A stretch of 7,135 nt of DNA, from positions 1 to 7,135 of the forward strand of contig CALBHI010000107.1 of the NCBI GenBank assembly GCA_937894535.1. The letters are read 5' to 3'. Below are positions 1 through 7,135 of this stretch, one piece after another. The DNA comes from an uncultured Verrucomicrobiota bacterium (GTDB taxonomy: Bacteria; Verrucomicrobiota; Kiritimatiellia; CAIVKH01). Each line of letters starts with the position of its first letter. The stretch's first letter is position 1. The notes beneath the pieces were generated by a model. That model did no database searches. It worked only from the letters and a program-made list of their open reading frames with translations, and had not been told where the DNA came from. Position numbers and translations under genes: made by a program.

Positions 1-1
1 C

Positions 2-214
2 CTGCTCGCTGCGTTGCTCAACGACGATTCGCTCGACCTGCTCACCAAGCTCTACTACCTGCTCTCTGGAACCGGCGCCATCCTCGTTGGATTTTTCCTG
101 CTGGCCCGGGCGGATGCGGTGGTGCGGTGGGCCTACCGGCACGACCGCCCGGCCACCCCTCCGATCTCGACACCGAGGCCGCCTGACCCGGTGGAGGGTG
201 ATCGTGGTGGTTGA
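2..214 (+). CDS. C-terminal end of a small membrane protein, function unknown (5' partial)
   Basis: The reading frame is open from the first bases of the window to a TGA at 212-214, so only the last 70 residues are visible and the true start is upstream. The visible part has one strongly hydrophobic stretch, from about LYYLLSG to VGFFLLA, that reads as a transmembrane helix. It is followed by a positively charged segment (RWAYRHDR) and a proline-rich, disordered-looking tail ending DPVEGDRGG. By the positive-inside rule the tail is probably cytoplasmic. A TTG at 14 could serve as an internal start, but nothing favours it over read-through from upstream. I do not recognise the family and infer no function. 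Codon use is high-GC like the core genes. No hairpin plus T-run terminator follows it. Confidence 0.6.
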   Translation: MLAALLNDDSLDLLTKLYYLLSGTGAILVGFFLLARADAVVRWAYRHDRPATPPISTPRPPDPVEGDRGG

Positions 215-267
215 ATGCATCGGCAGGTTATCCTCGGCAGGGCACCATGATTCCACGGACCGGCCGC

Positions 268-297
268 TTGACGTGCTACATACAAGCTTTGTATGTT
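268..297 (+). promoter_or_regulatory. Candidate sigma70-type promoter of the toxin-antitoxin operon
   Basis: TTGACG at 268-273 matches the -35 consensus at five of six bases. TATGTT at 292-297 matches the -10 consensus at four of six, with an 18-base spacer. Transcription would start near 304, giving a very short leader before the antitoxin start at 317. The palindrome at 278-296 fills the spacer and overlaps the -10, the usual arrangement for an autorepressed toxin-antitoxin promoter. This was called by eye. The consensus is from Proteobacteria and may not hold exactly in this lineage. Confidence 0.5.
278..296. promoter_or_regulatory. Perfect inverted repeat, likely antitoxin operator
   Basis: ACATACAAGCTTTGTATGT consists of two perfectly complementary 8-base arms (278-285 and 289-296) around a GCT centre. 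It is A/T-rich in a GC-rich neighbourhood and lies about 20 bases upstream of the antitoxin start, inside the predicted promoter. RHH dimers bind such short inverted repeats in the major groove, so the natural reading is an operator for the antitoxin, or the toxin-antitoxin complex, encoded just downstream. The symmetry is directly seen; the binding partner is inferred. Confidence 0.7.
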
Positions 298-316
298 CTG
301 TCTTAAGGAATGCGTG

Positions 317-568
317 ATGAATACGACAACCGTCAATGTTTCGTTTCAGAAAAACCTGCTCCGCGAAATCGACGTGATGGCCAGAATGGAGTCGCGCAAT
401 CGATCTGAATTCCTGCGCGAGGCCGCCCGGGCTTACATCCAGCGCAAGCGCCGCTTTGATGATGTACTTGCCATGGGACATAATGCAGCGGAGGCAAAGG
501 GCCTGACTCCGGATGATGTTGCCAAGGAAATCCGCGCCCACCGCAAGAGCAAGGCCGTCCGTTCGTGA
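317..568 (+). CDS. Ribbon-helix-helix (CopG-type) antitoxin, partner of PIN toxin
   Basis: This encodes an 83-residue DNA-binding antitoxin. The N-terminus is a typical RHH fold: a short beta strand (TVNVSF, residues 5-10), helix 1 (about 12-25, LLREIDVMARM), a turn with NRSE (28-31), then helix 2 (about 30-45, FLREAARAYIQRKRR). The dimer should bind the inverted repeat at 278-296 and repress its own operon. Residues 47-83 are charged and probably form the toxin-binding, protease-sensitive tail. The ATG at 317 is preferred because AAGGAA at 305-310 sits 6 bases upstream. An in-frame ATG at 293 lies inside the operator and -10 region and would add eight residues preceding the RHH strand. The 3' end overlaps the toxin start by four bases (GTGA), so translation is probably coupled. 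The family is clear; the exact subfamily is not determined. Confidence 0.88.
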   Translation: MNTTTVNVSFQKNLLREIDVMARMESRNRSEFLREAARAYIQRKRRFDDVLAMGHNAAEAKGLTPDDVAKEIRAHRKSKAVRS

Positions 569-984
569 GTCCATTGCGGGTGGTTCTGGACTCAAACGTC
601 ATCATTTCGGGTTTCCTGTTTGGCGGTCCGCCCGAACAGCTTCTGAAAATGGCCATGGGCGAGCGCGTGCGGTTCTTTACTTCGCTGGCCATTCTTGATG
701 AGGTGCGCGATGTTTTGTGCCGCCCGAAGTTCGGACTGTCACCGAATCAAGTCCTGCTGCTGCTGGAGGAAATCCATCTGCTATGCGAGGTTGTCACGCC
801 CCGGGTGAGGGTGAAGCAAATTACTGAAGACCCGGACGATGACGTCATTCTCGCCTGCGCCCTGGCCTCCCGCGCGGACCTGATTGTTTCTGGCGACAAC
901 CATTTGCTGAAGCTTGGCCGCTGGAAGGGCGTGGACATCCTAAATCCTGCCGATGCCATTCAACGTATTGTATCAGTACCATGA
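565..984 (+). CDS. PIN-domain toxin, putative RNase of a toxin-antitoxin pair
   Basis: This 139-residue protein reads as a full-length PIN domain of the group annotated as putative toxin-antitoxin system toxin component, PIN family (COG1569-like). The acidic, Mg-binding residues of the fold are all present: D9 in VVLDSNVIISG, E46 in LDEVRDVL, D93 at the end of the DPDDD cluster (89-93), and D111 in VSGDNHLL. The protein is therefore predicted to be an active metal-dependent endoribonuclease. Its RNA target cannot be read from sequence. Translation starts at GTG 565, overlapping the antitoxin stop; this start puts the first strand (LRVVLDSNV) at the expected distance from the N-terminus, and no other start is close enough. 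The TGA stop overlaps the next ATG (ATGA, 981-984). Third codon positions are less GC-rich than in tig or clpP, which suggests horizontal acquisition. VapC is a related PIN toxin, but this sequence is nearer the COG1569 type. Confidence 0.88.
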   Translation: MSPLRVVLDSNVIISGFLFGGPPEQLLKMAMGERVRFFTSLAILDEVRDVLCRPKFGLSPNQVLLLLEEIHLLCEVVTPRVRVKQITEDPDDDVILACALASRADLIVSGDNHLLKLGRWKGVDILNPADAIQRIVSVP

Positions 985-1148
985 GTGTGGATGCGGAAAT
1001 GCCTACCTCCGTAAATCTGTCCTTTACGGTAAGAGACCTTGATGGGGAAATCCTGAAGGGGTCTGGCCGGTCCGGAGATCGGGAGCGCCTTCATCAGGCC
1101 GTGAATCCCATCGTACGTGGTGCGGTCGATGCCGATCCCGTTGCCTGA
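981..1148 (+). CDS. Small ORF of 55 residues coupled to the PIN toxin; unknown, faintly SlyD/FKBP-like
   Basis: The ORF starts at ATG 981, whose ATGA overlaps the toxin stop exactly as the toxin start overlaps the antitoxin stop, and ends at TGA 1146-1148. The product is soluble and charged: a beta-type segment (VNLSFTVRDLDGEIL, residues 11-25), a Gly/Ser/Arg-rich turn, then RLHQAVNPIVRG. Its mixed wobble-base use resembles the two preceding toxin-antitoxin genes. The pattern of hydrophobic strand, DG turn, then LH...N.IV.G faintly recalls the first 45 or so residues of SlyD-type FKBP isomerases, which would make it a truncated remnant. That resemblance is from memory and weak. It could be a third operon component, a decayed gene end, or a chance ORF. 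No independent RBS is evident. Confidence 0.4.
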   Translation: MSVDAEMPTSVNLSFTVRDLDGEILKGSGRSGDRERLHQAVNPIVRGAVDADPVA

Positions 1149-1159
1149 ACCTTTTACAC

Positions 1160-1188
1160 TTGCGGCGGCCTACGTGCTGGCCTATGTT
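1160..1188 (+). promoter_or_regulatory. Possible promoter of the tig-clpP-clpX cluster
   Basis: The 70-base gap before tig contains TTGCGG (1160-1165) and TATGTT (1183-1188) separated by 17 bases. The -10 hexamer is identical to the one proposed for the toxin-antitoxin operon. The -35 match is weak (three of six). A better -35-like hexamer, TTTACA at 1153-1158, is 24 bases from the -10, which is too far. Transcription would begin near 1195, leaving a leader of about 24 bases. Read-through from the toxin-antitoxin operon is also possible, since no terminator is seen between them. Confidence 0.35.
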
Positions 1189-1218
1189 AGCCCGCTTTGA
1201 TTTCAGGAGCCCCAGATC

Positions 1219-2529
1219 ATGAACATACACGTTGAGGTCGTTGGACCTTGCCGCAAACAAGTCAGCATTGAAGTGCCTGCCGAGCAGGTGCAAACCACGA
1301 TTTCCGAGATTGTTAGCGGGTATCAGCGCTATGCGCGCATTCCCGGTTTCCGCGTCGGCAAGGCCCCGGTGGACCTGGTCAAGCGCCACTTCCGCAAGGA
1401 CATCCTGAAGGAAGCCAAGGAGCGCCTGATCCCGAGCGGTTACCAGGCGGCGTTGCAGCAGGAGAAGCTGAAGGTGGCCAACGTGATCGACGTAACCGAG
1501 TCCGACCCGGTGGAAGGCAAGCCGTTCGGCTTCCAGATCACCGTGGACGTCGTGCCGGATTTCGAGCTTCCCGCCTACAAGGGCATCCGCGTCGAGGCCC
1601 AGCCGGCCGACGTGACCGAGGAGGCCATCGACGAGGTGGTCGAGCGGATGCGCGACCGCATGGCGACCTTTGTGGCCGAAGAGGGCCGGGTGGCGGAGAA
1701 GTCCGACCGGGTCATGGTCAACTACACTGCGACGGTGGACGGCCAGCCGCTGGACATCGGCAACAGCAACCTCGGGGTGCTGGCCAAGGCCGAAAACTTC
1801 GGGGTCATCCTCGATCCCGAATACAGTTTCATACCGGAGTTCGTCGATGGCCTGACCGGTGCCAAGGCGGGCGAACACCGCACCATCGTGGCGAACTTCG
1901 ATGAGAAATTCGTCGAGAAGTCGCTGGCCGGCAAGCAAGCCACCTACGCGGTGGAGGTGCTGGCGGTCGAGCGCAAGCAGCTTCCGGAATTGACCGAGGA
2001 ATTCCTCAAGACCATGGGCACCGAGTCGGTGGCCGCGATGCGCCAGCGCATCAAGGACGACCTCGCGCGCATGAAGAGTTCGCAGGAGGAGCGCCGGATC
2101 CAGGACGAGATCTGCAAGAAGTTGCTCGAGGAGACGGTGATGAACCTGCCCGAGTCGATCGTGCAGCGCCGCACCGCCGAGGAAGTCTATGACGTCGTCG
2201 AGTACAACTCGGAGCGCGGGGTGGACCGCGGGGTGATCGAGCAGAACCGCGAGCAGATTTTCGCCAACGCGGCCAAGACCGCCGAGGAGAAGCTCAAGAT
2301 CCGCTACATCCTACTGAAGATCGCCGAAGCCGAGAAGATGACGGTCACCGAAGCGGAGATCGACGGCTTCATCCGCACCATGGCCCTGCGCGAGCGCAAG
2401 GATCCGGCCAAGGTGAAGGAGAACATCGTCAAGAACAACCGGCTGGCCGATGTCCGTGACGACCTGCTGGCCTCGAAGTCGCTGAAGATGCTGGCCGACC
2501 TGCAGAAACCTCAGGCGGCCGCGGTTTGA
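1219..2529 (+). CDS. tig: Trigger factor, ribosome-associated chaperone and prolyl isomerase
   Basis: This cytosolic chaperone binds the ribosome exit tunnel and shields nascent chains. At 436 residues it is about the family's usual length (E. coli about 432). The N-terminal ribosome-binding domain (about 1-115) carries the signature loop GFRVGKAP at 43-50, preceded by YARIP. An FKBP-like PPIase domain spans about 155-245, including MVNYTATVDG (from 166), FIPEFVDGL (204-212) and the end strand ATYAVEVLAVE. LPELTEEFL (255-263) marks the return to the C-terminal helical chaperone domain, whose charged helices run to about 430. The PPIase active-site region diverges from proteobacterial forms, as is common outside Proteobacteria, so isomerase activity is less certain than chaperone function. 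The ATG at 1219 is supported by AGGAG at 1205-1209. The gene leads the tig-clpP-clpX cluster. Confidence 0.96.
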   Translation: MNIHVEVVGPCRKQVSIEVPAEQVQTTISEIVSGYQRYARIPGFRVGKAPVDLVKRHFRKDILKEAKERLIPSGYQAALQQEKLKVANVIDVTESDPVEGKPFGFQITVDVVPDFELPAYKGIRVEAQPADVTEEAIDEVVERMRDRMATFVAEEGRVAEKSDRVMVNYTATVDGQPLDIGNSNLGVLAKAENFGVILDPEYSFIPEFVDGLTGAKAGEHRTIVANFDEKFVEKSLAGKQATYAVEVLAVERKQLPELTEEFLKTMGTESVAAMRQRIKDDLARMKSSQEERRIQDEICKKLLEETVMNLPESIVQRRTAEEVYDVVEYNSERGVDRGVIEQNREQIFANAAKTAEEKLKIRYILLKIAEAEKMTVTEAEIDGFIRTMALRERKDPAKVKENIVKNNRLADVRDDLLASKSLKMLADLQKPQAAAV

Positions 2530-2543
2530 TCCATTTCCCGAAC

Positions 2544-2549
2544 AAGGAG
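2544..2549 (+). promoter_or_regulatory. Strong ribosome binding site deciding the clpP start
   Basis: AAGGAG lies 6 bases upstream of ATG 2556. It lies downstream of an in-frame TTG at 2526 and so selects the ATG, giving a ClpP whose N-terminus and length match the family. It also shows that clpP can be translated independently of tig. Confidence 0.8.
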
Positions 2550-2555
2550 CTTGCC

Positions 2556-3167
2556 ATGAACAATTCCGTGTTGGTTCCGATGGTGATCGAGCAGACCGGG
2601 CGCGGCGAACGCGCCTTCGACATCTATTCGCGCCTGCTCAAGGAGCGCATCATCTTCATCGGCACCCCAATCAACGATGACATCAGCAACCTGGTCATCG
2701 CCCAGATGCTGTTCCTGCAGAGCGAGGATGCCGAGAAGGACATCAACCTCTACATCAACTCGCCGGGCGGTTCGGTGACGGCCGGGTTGGCGATCTACGA
2801 CACGATGCAGTTCGTGAAGTGTCCGGTGACGACCTACTGCGTCGGCCAGGCCGCCAGCATGGGCGCGGTGTTGCTCGCCGCCGGGGCGCCGGGCAAGCGG
2901 TTTGCCCTGCCCAATGCGCGCATCATGATCCACCAGCCGTGGGGCGGAGCGCAGGGCCAGGCGACCGACATCAGCATCCAGGCGCAGGAAATCCTGCGCT
3001 TGCGCGACCGGCTGAACGAAATCCTCGCCCACCATTGCGGCAAGTCCGCCGCGGATATCAGCCGCGACACTGACCGCGACAATTTCATGTCCTCCGAGGA
3101 AGCGAAGAAGTACGGGTTGATCGACTCCGTGCTGTCCCGCGCCGCCGCCGAGAAGAAAGACAAGTAG
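2556..3167 (+). CDS. clpP: ATP-dependent Clp protease, proteolytic subunit
   Basis: ClpP is the serine peptidase that forms a barrel-shaped tetradecamer and degrades substrates threaded in by ClpX or ClpA/ClpC-type unfoldases. The 203-residue product carries the complete triad: S101 in GQAASMGAVLL, H126 in IMIHQPWGG, and D175 in DTDRDNFMS. The spacings of 25 and 49 residues equal those of E. coli ClpP (S111, H136, D185). The oxyanion glycines in NSPGGSVTAG (68-77) are also present. The N-terminal residues before IYSRLL (23-28), including PMVIEQTGRGERAFD, are those of typical ClpP axial loops and propeptide, so self-processing near the N-terminus is likely. The gene follows tig after 26 bases and precedes clpX by 5, forming the conserved tig-clpP-clpX unit. 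There is no truncation or frameshift. Confidence 0.97.
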   Translation: MNNSVLVPMVIEQTGRGERAFDIYSRLLKERIIFIGTPINDDISNLVIAQMLFLQSEDAEKDINLYINSPGGSVTAGLAIYDTMQFVKCPVTTYCVGQAASMGAVLLAAGAPGKRFALPNARIMIHQPWGGAQGQATDISIQAQEILRLRDRLNEILAHHCGKSAADISRDTDRDNFMSSEEAKKYGLIDSVLSRAAAEKKDK

Positions 3168-3172
3168 GCCGC

Positions 3173-4440
<1,268 letters not shown>

Positions 4441-4441
<1 letters not shown>

Positions 4442-4454
4442 CGGCGCGCGCCGT
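4441..4454. repeat. 14-base perfect palindrome just after clpX
   Basis: ACGGCGCGCGCCGT begins at the last base of the clpX stop codon and equals its own reverse complement. It has no loop and no following T-run, so it is not a standard intrinsic terminator. It might be a protein-binding site between the clpX and phosphoesterase genes, or simply a chance GC-rich palindrome. Its position in the only gap between the two genes is the reason to list it. Confidence 0.45.
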
Positions 4455-4460
4455 GGCATC

Positions 4461-6005
4461 ATGGCCACCATGAAGCGCATCCTCTGTCTGCTGGTAACCG
4501 GATGGATTGTATCCATCCCGGCCTTCGCCCGCCTGGTCGAACTCACCATCCTGCACACCACCGACCTGCACGGCCATATTTGGCCGACCGCGACCTACGA
4601 GGGACAGGCCGATGTCGGGGGCGTGCTGCGGTGCGCGGCCCGGATCGGGCAACTGCGCGCGGAGATCCCGAACACCCTGCTGATCGATTGCGGCGACACC
4701 TTCCAGGGGGCGCCGGAAAGTTACCTCACCGACGGGCGGCTGCTCATCGATGCGCTCAACGAGCTGGCCTACGATGCATGGGTGCTGGGCAACCACGAGA
4801 TCGACTGGGGAACGAAGCTGTTGCGGGCGCGCCACGACCAGGTGGAGGTGCCATTCCTCGCGGCCAATCTCGGATTTCCCTCGCCCGAGGCCAACTGGTT
4901 GCCGAAGGTCCAGCCGTTTGTCATCCGCGAGGTGGATGGCATCCGCGTCGCGATCATCGGCCTCACCACGCCGGGCATTCCGCGCTGGTCGCGGTCGCAC
5001 CTGCTGGATGGGGCGTTGTTTCGCGGATCGGTCGAGACGCTGGGCGCGGTTATGCCGATGGTGAAGGCCGAGCGGCCGGATGTCATTGTCGCTGCGGTGC
5101 ACCAGGGGTTCCGCAACCGCGGGGATGATTTCGCCAACGAGGTCAAGGCGATCGCCGCGGCATTTCCCGAGATCGATGTGATGCTGGGCGGACACACCCA
5201 CACGCCGGTCGAGGACATGCGGTACGGACCGGTGCTGTACAGCCAGGCCGGTTATTACGGGATTTGGCTGGGGCGGGTATCGCTGACCTACGACACGGTG
5301 CGCAAGACGGTGGTGGAGAAGAAGGGGGCCTTGGAGTTGATGGATGCCTCGGTGCCGTACCACGAGGGGTTGCTGGCGCGGTGGAGCAACGAGCTGGCCG
5401 CGGCGGCGGCGGAGCTGGACCAGCCGTGGACGGAGTGGGGCGAACGGCTGGATCCCGCGCCGGACGCGATTGGGCGGTCGTCGATGCAGCAGCTGATCGC
5501 CGCAGCGATCGCCAAGGCCAGCGGGGCGGATTTTGTATTGCACGGGAGCTTGGACGACAAGCCGCTCGAGCCGGGGGCCTTGCAGCGGCGCGATGCGTGG
5601 CGGATTGTTCCGTACGAAAACACCATCGGCGTGGTGTCGCTGACGCCGCAGGAGATCCGGGAGATCCTGGCTGACAACCATAAGCGGCCGCTCGGCGCGA
5701 TGTCGCTCGGTCCGTACGGGTTCACGTACGAGGTCGCGGCAGGCGCGGATGGGCGTCCGGTGATTGGTGAATTGCGCGACCTTGAGGGCAAACCGTTGCA
5801 TGCGCGCAAGCGGTACCGGGTGGCGATGAACAGCTACGTGCTGGCGTCGGGCGGGGAGCGCAACCTGGCGGCGCGGCGGCTGGCCGACCAGCCGGAGTCG
5901 CGGCTGGAAATGTTGCCGTTTGATACGCGAGGGGCGGTCATGGACTTCATGCGTGAGCAGGCGGCCAAGCGGACGACGGTGAAGGAGCCGGTCCACGCGC
6001 CATGA
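4461..6005 (+). CDS. Exported metallophosphoesterase, 5'-nucleotidase/UshA family
   Basis: The N-terminus is a signal peptide: MKR, a hydrophobic core (ILCLLVTGWIVSIP), then AFA with likely cleavage after residue 23, so the enzyme acts in the periplasm or envelope. The calcineurin-like domain (about 27-250) has the full dinuclear metal set: D35 and H37 (HTTDLHGH), D79 (DCGDTFQG), N111 and H112 (GNHE), H214 (VHQG), H245 and H247 (GGHTHTP). The second half (about 310-485) matches the 5'-nucleotidase C-terminal domain, including PYENTIGVVSLT. Its usual substrate loop N-G/P-G-G-I-R is replaced by HGSLDD (361-366), and the usual AAGGDG(Y/F) reads ASGGERN (462-468). The substrate may therefore not be a standard nucleotide. 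ATG 4461 gives 514 residues; ATG 4470 (MKRIL...) is equally plausible, and neither has a clear RBS. The stop overlaps the next start by ATGA. Confidence 0.85.
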   Translation: MATMKRILCLLVTGWIVSIPAFARLVELTILHTTDLHGHIWPTATYEGQADVGGVLRCAARIGQLRAEIPNTLLIDCGDTFQGAPESYLTDGRLLIDALNELAYDAWVLGNHEIDWGTKLLRARHDQVEVPFLAANLGFPSPEANWLPKVQPFVIREVDGIRVAIIGLTTPGIPRWSRSHLLDGALFRGSVETLGAVMPMVKAERPDVIVAAVHQGFRNRGDDFANEVKAIAAAFPEIDVMLGGHTHTPVEDMRYGPVLYSQAGYYGIWLGRVSLTYDTVRKTVVEKKGALELMDASVPYHEGLLARWSNELAAAAAELDQPWTEWGERLDPAPDAIGRSSMQQLIAAAIAKASGADFVLHGSLDDKPLEPGALQRRDAWRIVPYENTIGVVSLTPQEIREILADNHKRPLGAMSLGPYGFTYEVAAGADGRPVIGELRDLEGKPLHARKRYRVAMNSYVLASGGERNLAARRLADQPESRLEMLPFDTRGAVMDFMREQAAKRTTVKEPVHAP

Positions 6006-7135
6006 ACGAAACCCGGCTAGATCGTTGGGTCGGCGGGTGTCTGTTGCTCACCGCGTTGCTCCTGCCGTTGTCGCTGGTGCTGGTGCAGCCGGTGGCGTAT
6101 CTCGGCTCGGCGCTGGCCATGGTGGCATGGTGGCGGACGCCGCGGGCGTCGCGTCCGCGATATGTCTTCGCCCCGTTGATCCTAGCGTTCCTGGCGATCG
6201 TGGTGGTGACCAGCCTGATGGGTATCCGTCCCTCGTCATCCATCGGGAAATGGAACCGGTTTCTTGTGTTGTGCCTGGCCTGGGCGGTGCCGTGGATGGT
6301 CAGCCGGATGCCGCGTGAGCAGGCACAAGGCTGGTTGTTGCGGATGGCCGGGATGTTCATGATCGGCATCGGTTTCAAGGCGGCCTACGACCTGGTTCGG
6401 GTACCGGTGCTGGTGTCGATGGACGTGCCGTTGTTCCTCACCGGTAACATGCGGGATCCGCAGTTCTACATGGTGGGGTTGTGCCTGGTGGCCGGGTTGG
6501 TGCTAGGCGGGGCGTGGTCGATGCGGTATCCGCCGACCGCGGCGGCCTTGCTGTTCAGTGCGGCGGGGTTGTTGATCCATTTCAAGCGCGGGGCGTGGAC
6601 GGCGACCTTGGGCGGGTTGGTGGTGATCGCGCTGGTGAGTCGCCGGTGGAAACCGGTGGTGTGGGCGGGGGCGGTGCTCGCAATGGTATTGCTTTCGCCG
6701 GCGGTGCGGGAGCGGGTGGGTCAGATCGGGCGCGAATTCGACATCGAGCGGGGCGGCCGGATGTTGTTGTGGACGGAGGTGGGGCCGGAGTTGATTGCCA
6801 CGCATCCGTTTGGGGTCGGCTGGAAGGCGGTCAAGCACGAGGATTTCCTCGCGGTGTCGGAGCGGGTCGAGCCGCGGTTGAACCATCTGCACAATAATTT
6901 CATGCAGGTTACGCTGGAGTTGGGCTGGCTCGGGCTGGCGGTGTGGACGGCGTGGATGGCGGCCATCGGGGTGGCTGCGTGGCGGGCCGCCCGGGCAGGG
7001 AGCGAGGCGGTGGCGGATCCGGTGCGGACGGGTCTCGGGCTCGGGGTGTTGGGGGCGTTTGCCGCGATGATGTTCAACGGGTTGGTTGAATACAATTTTG
7101 GGGACAGTGAAATCTTCATGATGTTGATGCTCGTC
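6002..7135 (+). CDS. O-antigen ligase / Wzy-type polymerase family membrane protein (3' partial)
   Basis: The frame is open from ATG 6002 to the window end (378 codons) with no stop, so the C-terminus is missing. The product is very hydrophobic, with about ten likely membrane segments. The large loop carries the Wzy_C (PF04932-type) features: FKRGAW (194-199), RMLLW (253-257) after GQIGREFDIERGG, HPFGVGWKAV, then NHLHNNF (294-300) followed by QVTLELGWLGL. In this family the loop contacts undecaprenyl-linked glycan and the histidine and arginines are important; WaaL joins O-antigen to lipid A-core. Whether this one is a ligase, a polymerase or a related glycan transferase cannot be settled from sequence alone. 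The ATGA overlap with the phosphoesterase stop indicates translational coupling. Wobble positions strongly favour G (GCG, GTG, CGG, TTG, GGG). Confidence 0.82.
   Translation, partial: MNETRLDRWVGGCLLLTALLLPLSLVLVQPVAYLGSALAMVAWWRTPRASRPRYVFAPLILAFLAIVVVTSLMGIRPSSSIGKWNRFLVLCLAWAVPWMVSRMPREQAQGWLLRMAGMFMIGIGFKAAYDLVRVPVLVSMDVPLFLTGNMRDPQFYMVGLCLVAGLVLGGAWSMRYPPTAAALLFSAAGLLIHFKRGAWTATLGGLVVIALVSRRWKPVVWAGAVLAMVLLSPAVRERVGQIGREFDIERGGRMLLWTEVGPELIATHPFGVGWKAVKHEDFLAVSERVEPRLNHLHNNFMQVTLELGWLGLAVWTAWMAAIGVAAWRAARAGSEAVADPVRTGLGLGVLGAFAAMMFNGLVEYNFGDSEIFMMLMLV

Noticed and set aside
220..241. Direct repeat of TCGGCAGG (220-227 and 234-241)
   Set aside because: Only two 8-base copies in GC-rich text, not placed relative to a promoter in a telling way; likely chance.
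293..568. Earlier in-frame ATG for the antitoxin
   Set aside because: It sits within the operator and -10 region, has no upstream RBS, and would add residues before the RHH strand; ATG 317 has AAGGAA at proper spacing.
565..984. Calling the PIN gene vapC
   Set aside because: The partner and the PIN sequence fit the broader COG1569-like PIN toxin group better; naming it vapC would overstate what the sequence shows.
1024..1938. - strand frame of 304 codons opposite the start of tig
   Set aside because: It overlaps the strongly supported tig gene and its promoter, and its composition is shadow-like (Asp/His/Leu/Val/Gly repeats), with no domain seen.
2526..3167. Upstream TTG start for clpP
   Set aside because: It overlaps the tig stop, lacks an RBS, and adds ten non-conserved residues; ATG 2556 has AAGGAG at 6 bases.
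6481..6897. + strand frame of 138 codons inside the ligase-like gene
   Set aside because: Gly/Val/Arg-rich shadow of the real frame, which is open from 6002 and carries membrane segments and the Wzy_C motifs.

Overview
This window is a high-GC bacterial chromosomal segment in which every gene lies on the + strand. The trigger factor and ClpP/ClpX sequences look most like Verrucomicrobiota or a related PVC-group lineage. That placement rests on remembered family flavour, mainly the variant trigger factor PPIase domain and its long helical C-terminal arm, and has not been checked by a search. The last gene, which resembles O-antigen ligases, fits a Gram-negative envelope.

Layout. Positions 2-214 hold the 3' end of a small membrane protein gene whose start lies outside the window. 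After a gap of about 100 bases comes a compact toxin-antitoxin operon: a ribbon-helix-helix antitoxin (317-568) overlaps a PIN-family RNase toxin (565-984) by GTGA. The toxin in turn overlaps a previously easy-to-miss 55-residue ORF (981-1148) by ATGA. A perfect 8+8 bp inverted repeat lies inside the apparent promoter and is the likely autoregulatory operator. The second block is the proteostasis cluster tig-clpP-clpX (1219-4441): ribosome-associated chaperone, protease and unfoldase, with short gaps of 26 and 5 bases. Downstream are an exported calcineurin-like/5'-nucleotidase-family phosphoesterase (4461-6005) and, coupled to it by ATGA, a multi-spanning O-antigen ligase/polymerase family protein (6002 to beyond the window end).

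How the parts relate. Tig, ClpP and ClpX form a classical functional unit for folding and degrading new proteins. The toxin-antitoxin module is richer in A/T at third codon positions than tig and clpP and looks like an accessory insertion upstream of a core operon. RHH antitoxins are typically substrates of ATP-dependent proteases, so its position next to clpXP is suggestive but not proof of a link. The phosphoesterase and ligase pair points to the periplasm and envelope. It has a different wobble-base preference (G-ending rather than C-ending codons), which suggests a separate expression or evolutionary history from the tig-clpPX block.

No RNA gene, CRISPR array, transposase or IS end is visible. 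No stretch over 300 bases lacks a gene; the two sizeable gaps (215-316 and 1149-1218) hold promoter-like sequence. No clearly new system is seen. The most interesting candidates are the third small ORF in the toxin-antitoxin operon and the altered substrate-binding motifs of the phosphoesterase.
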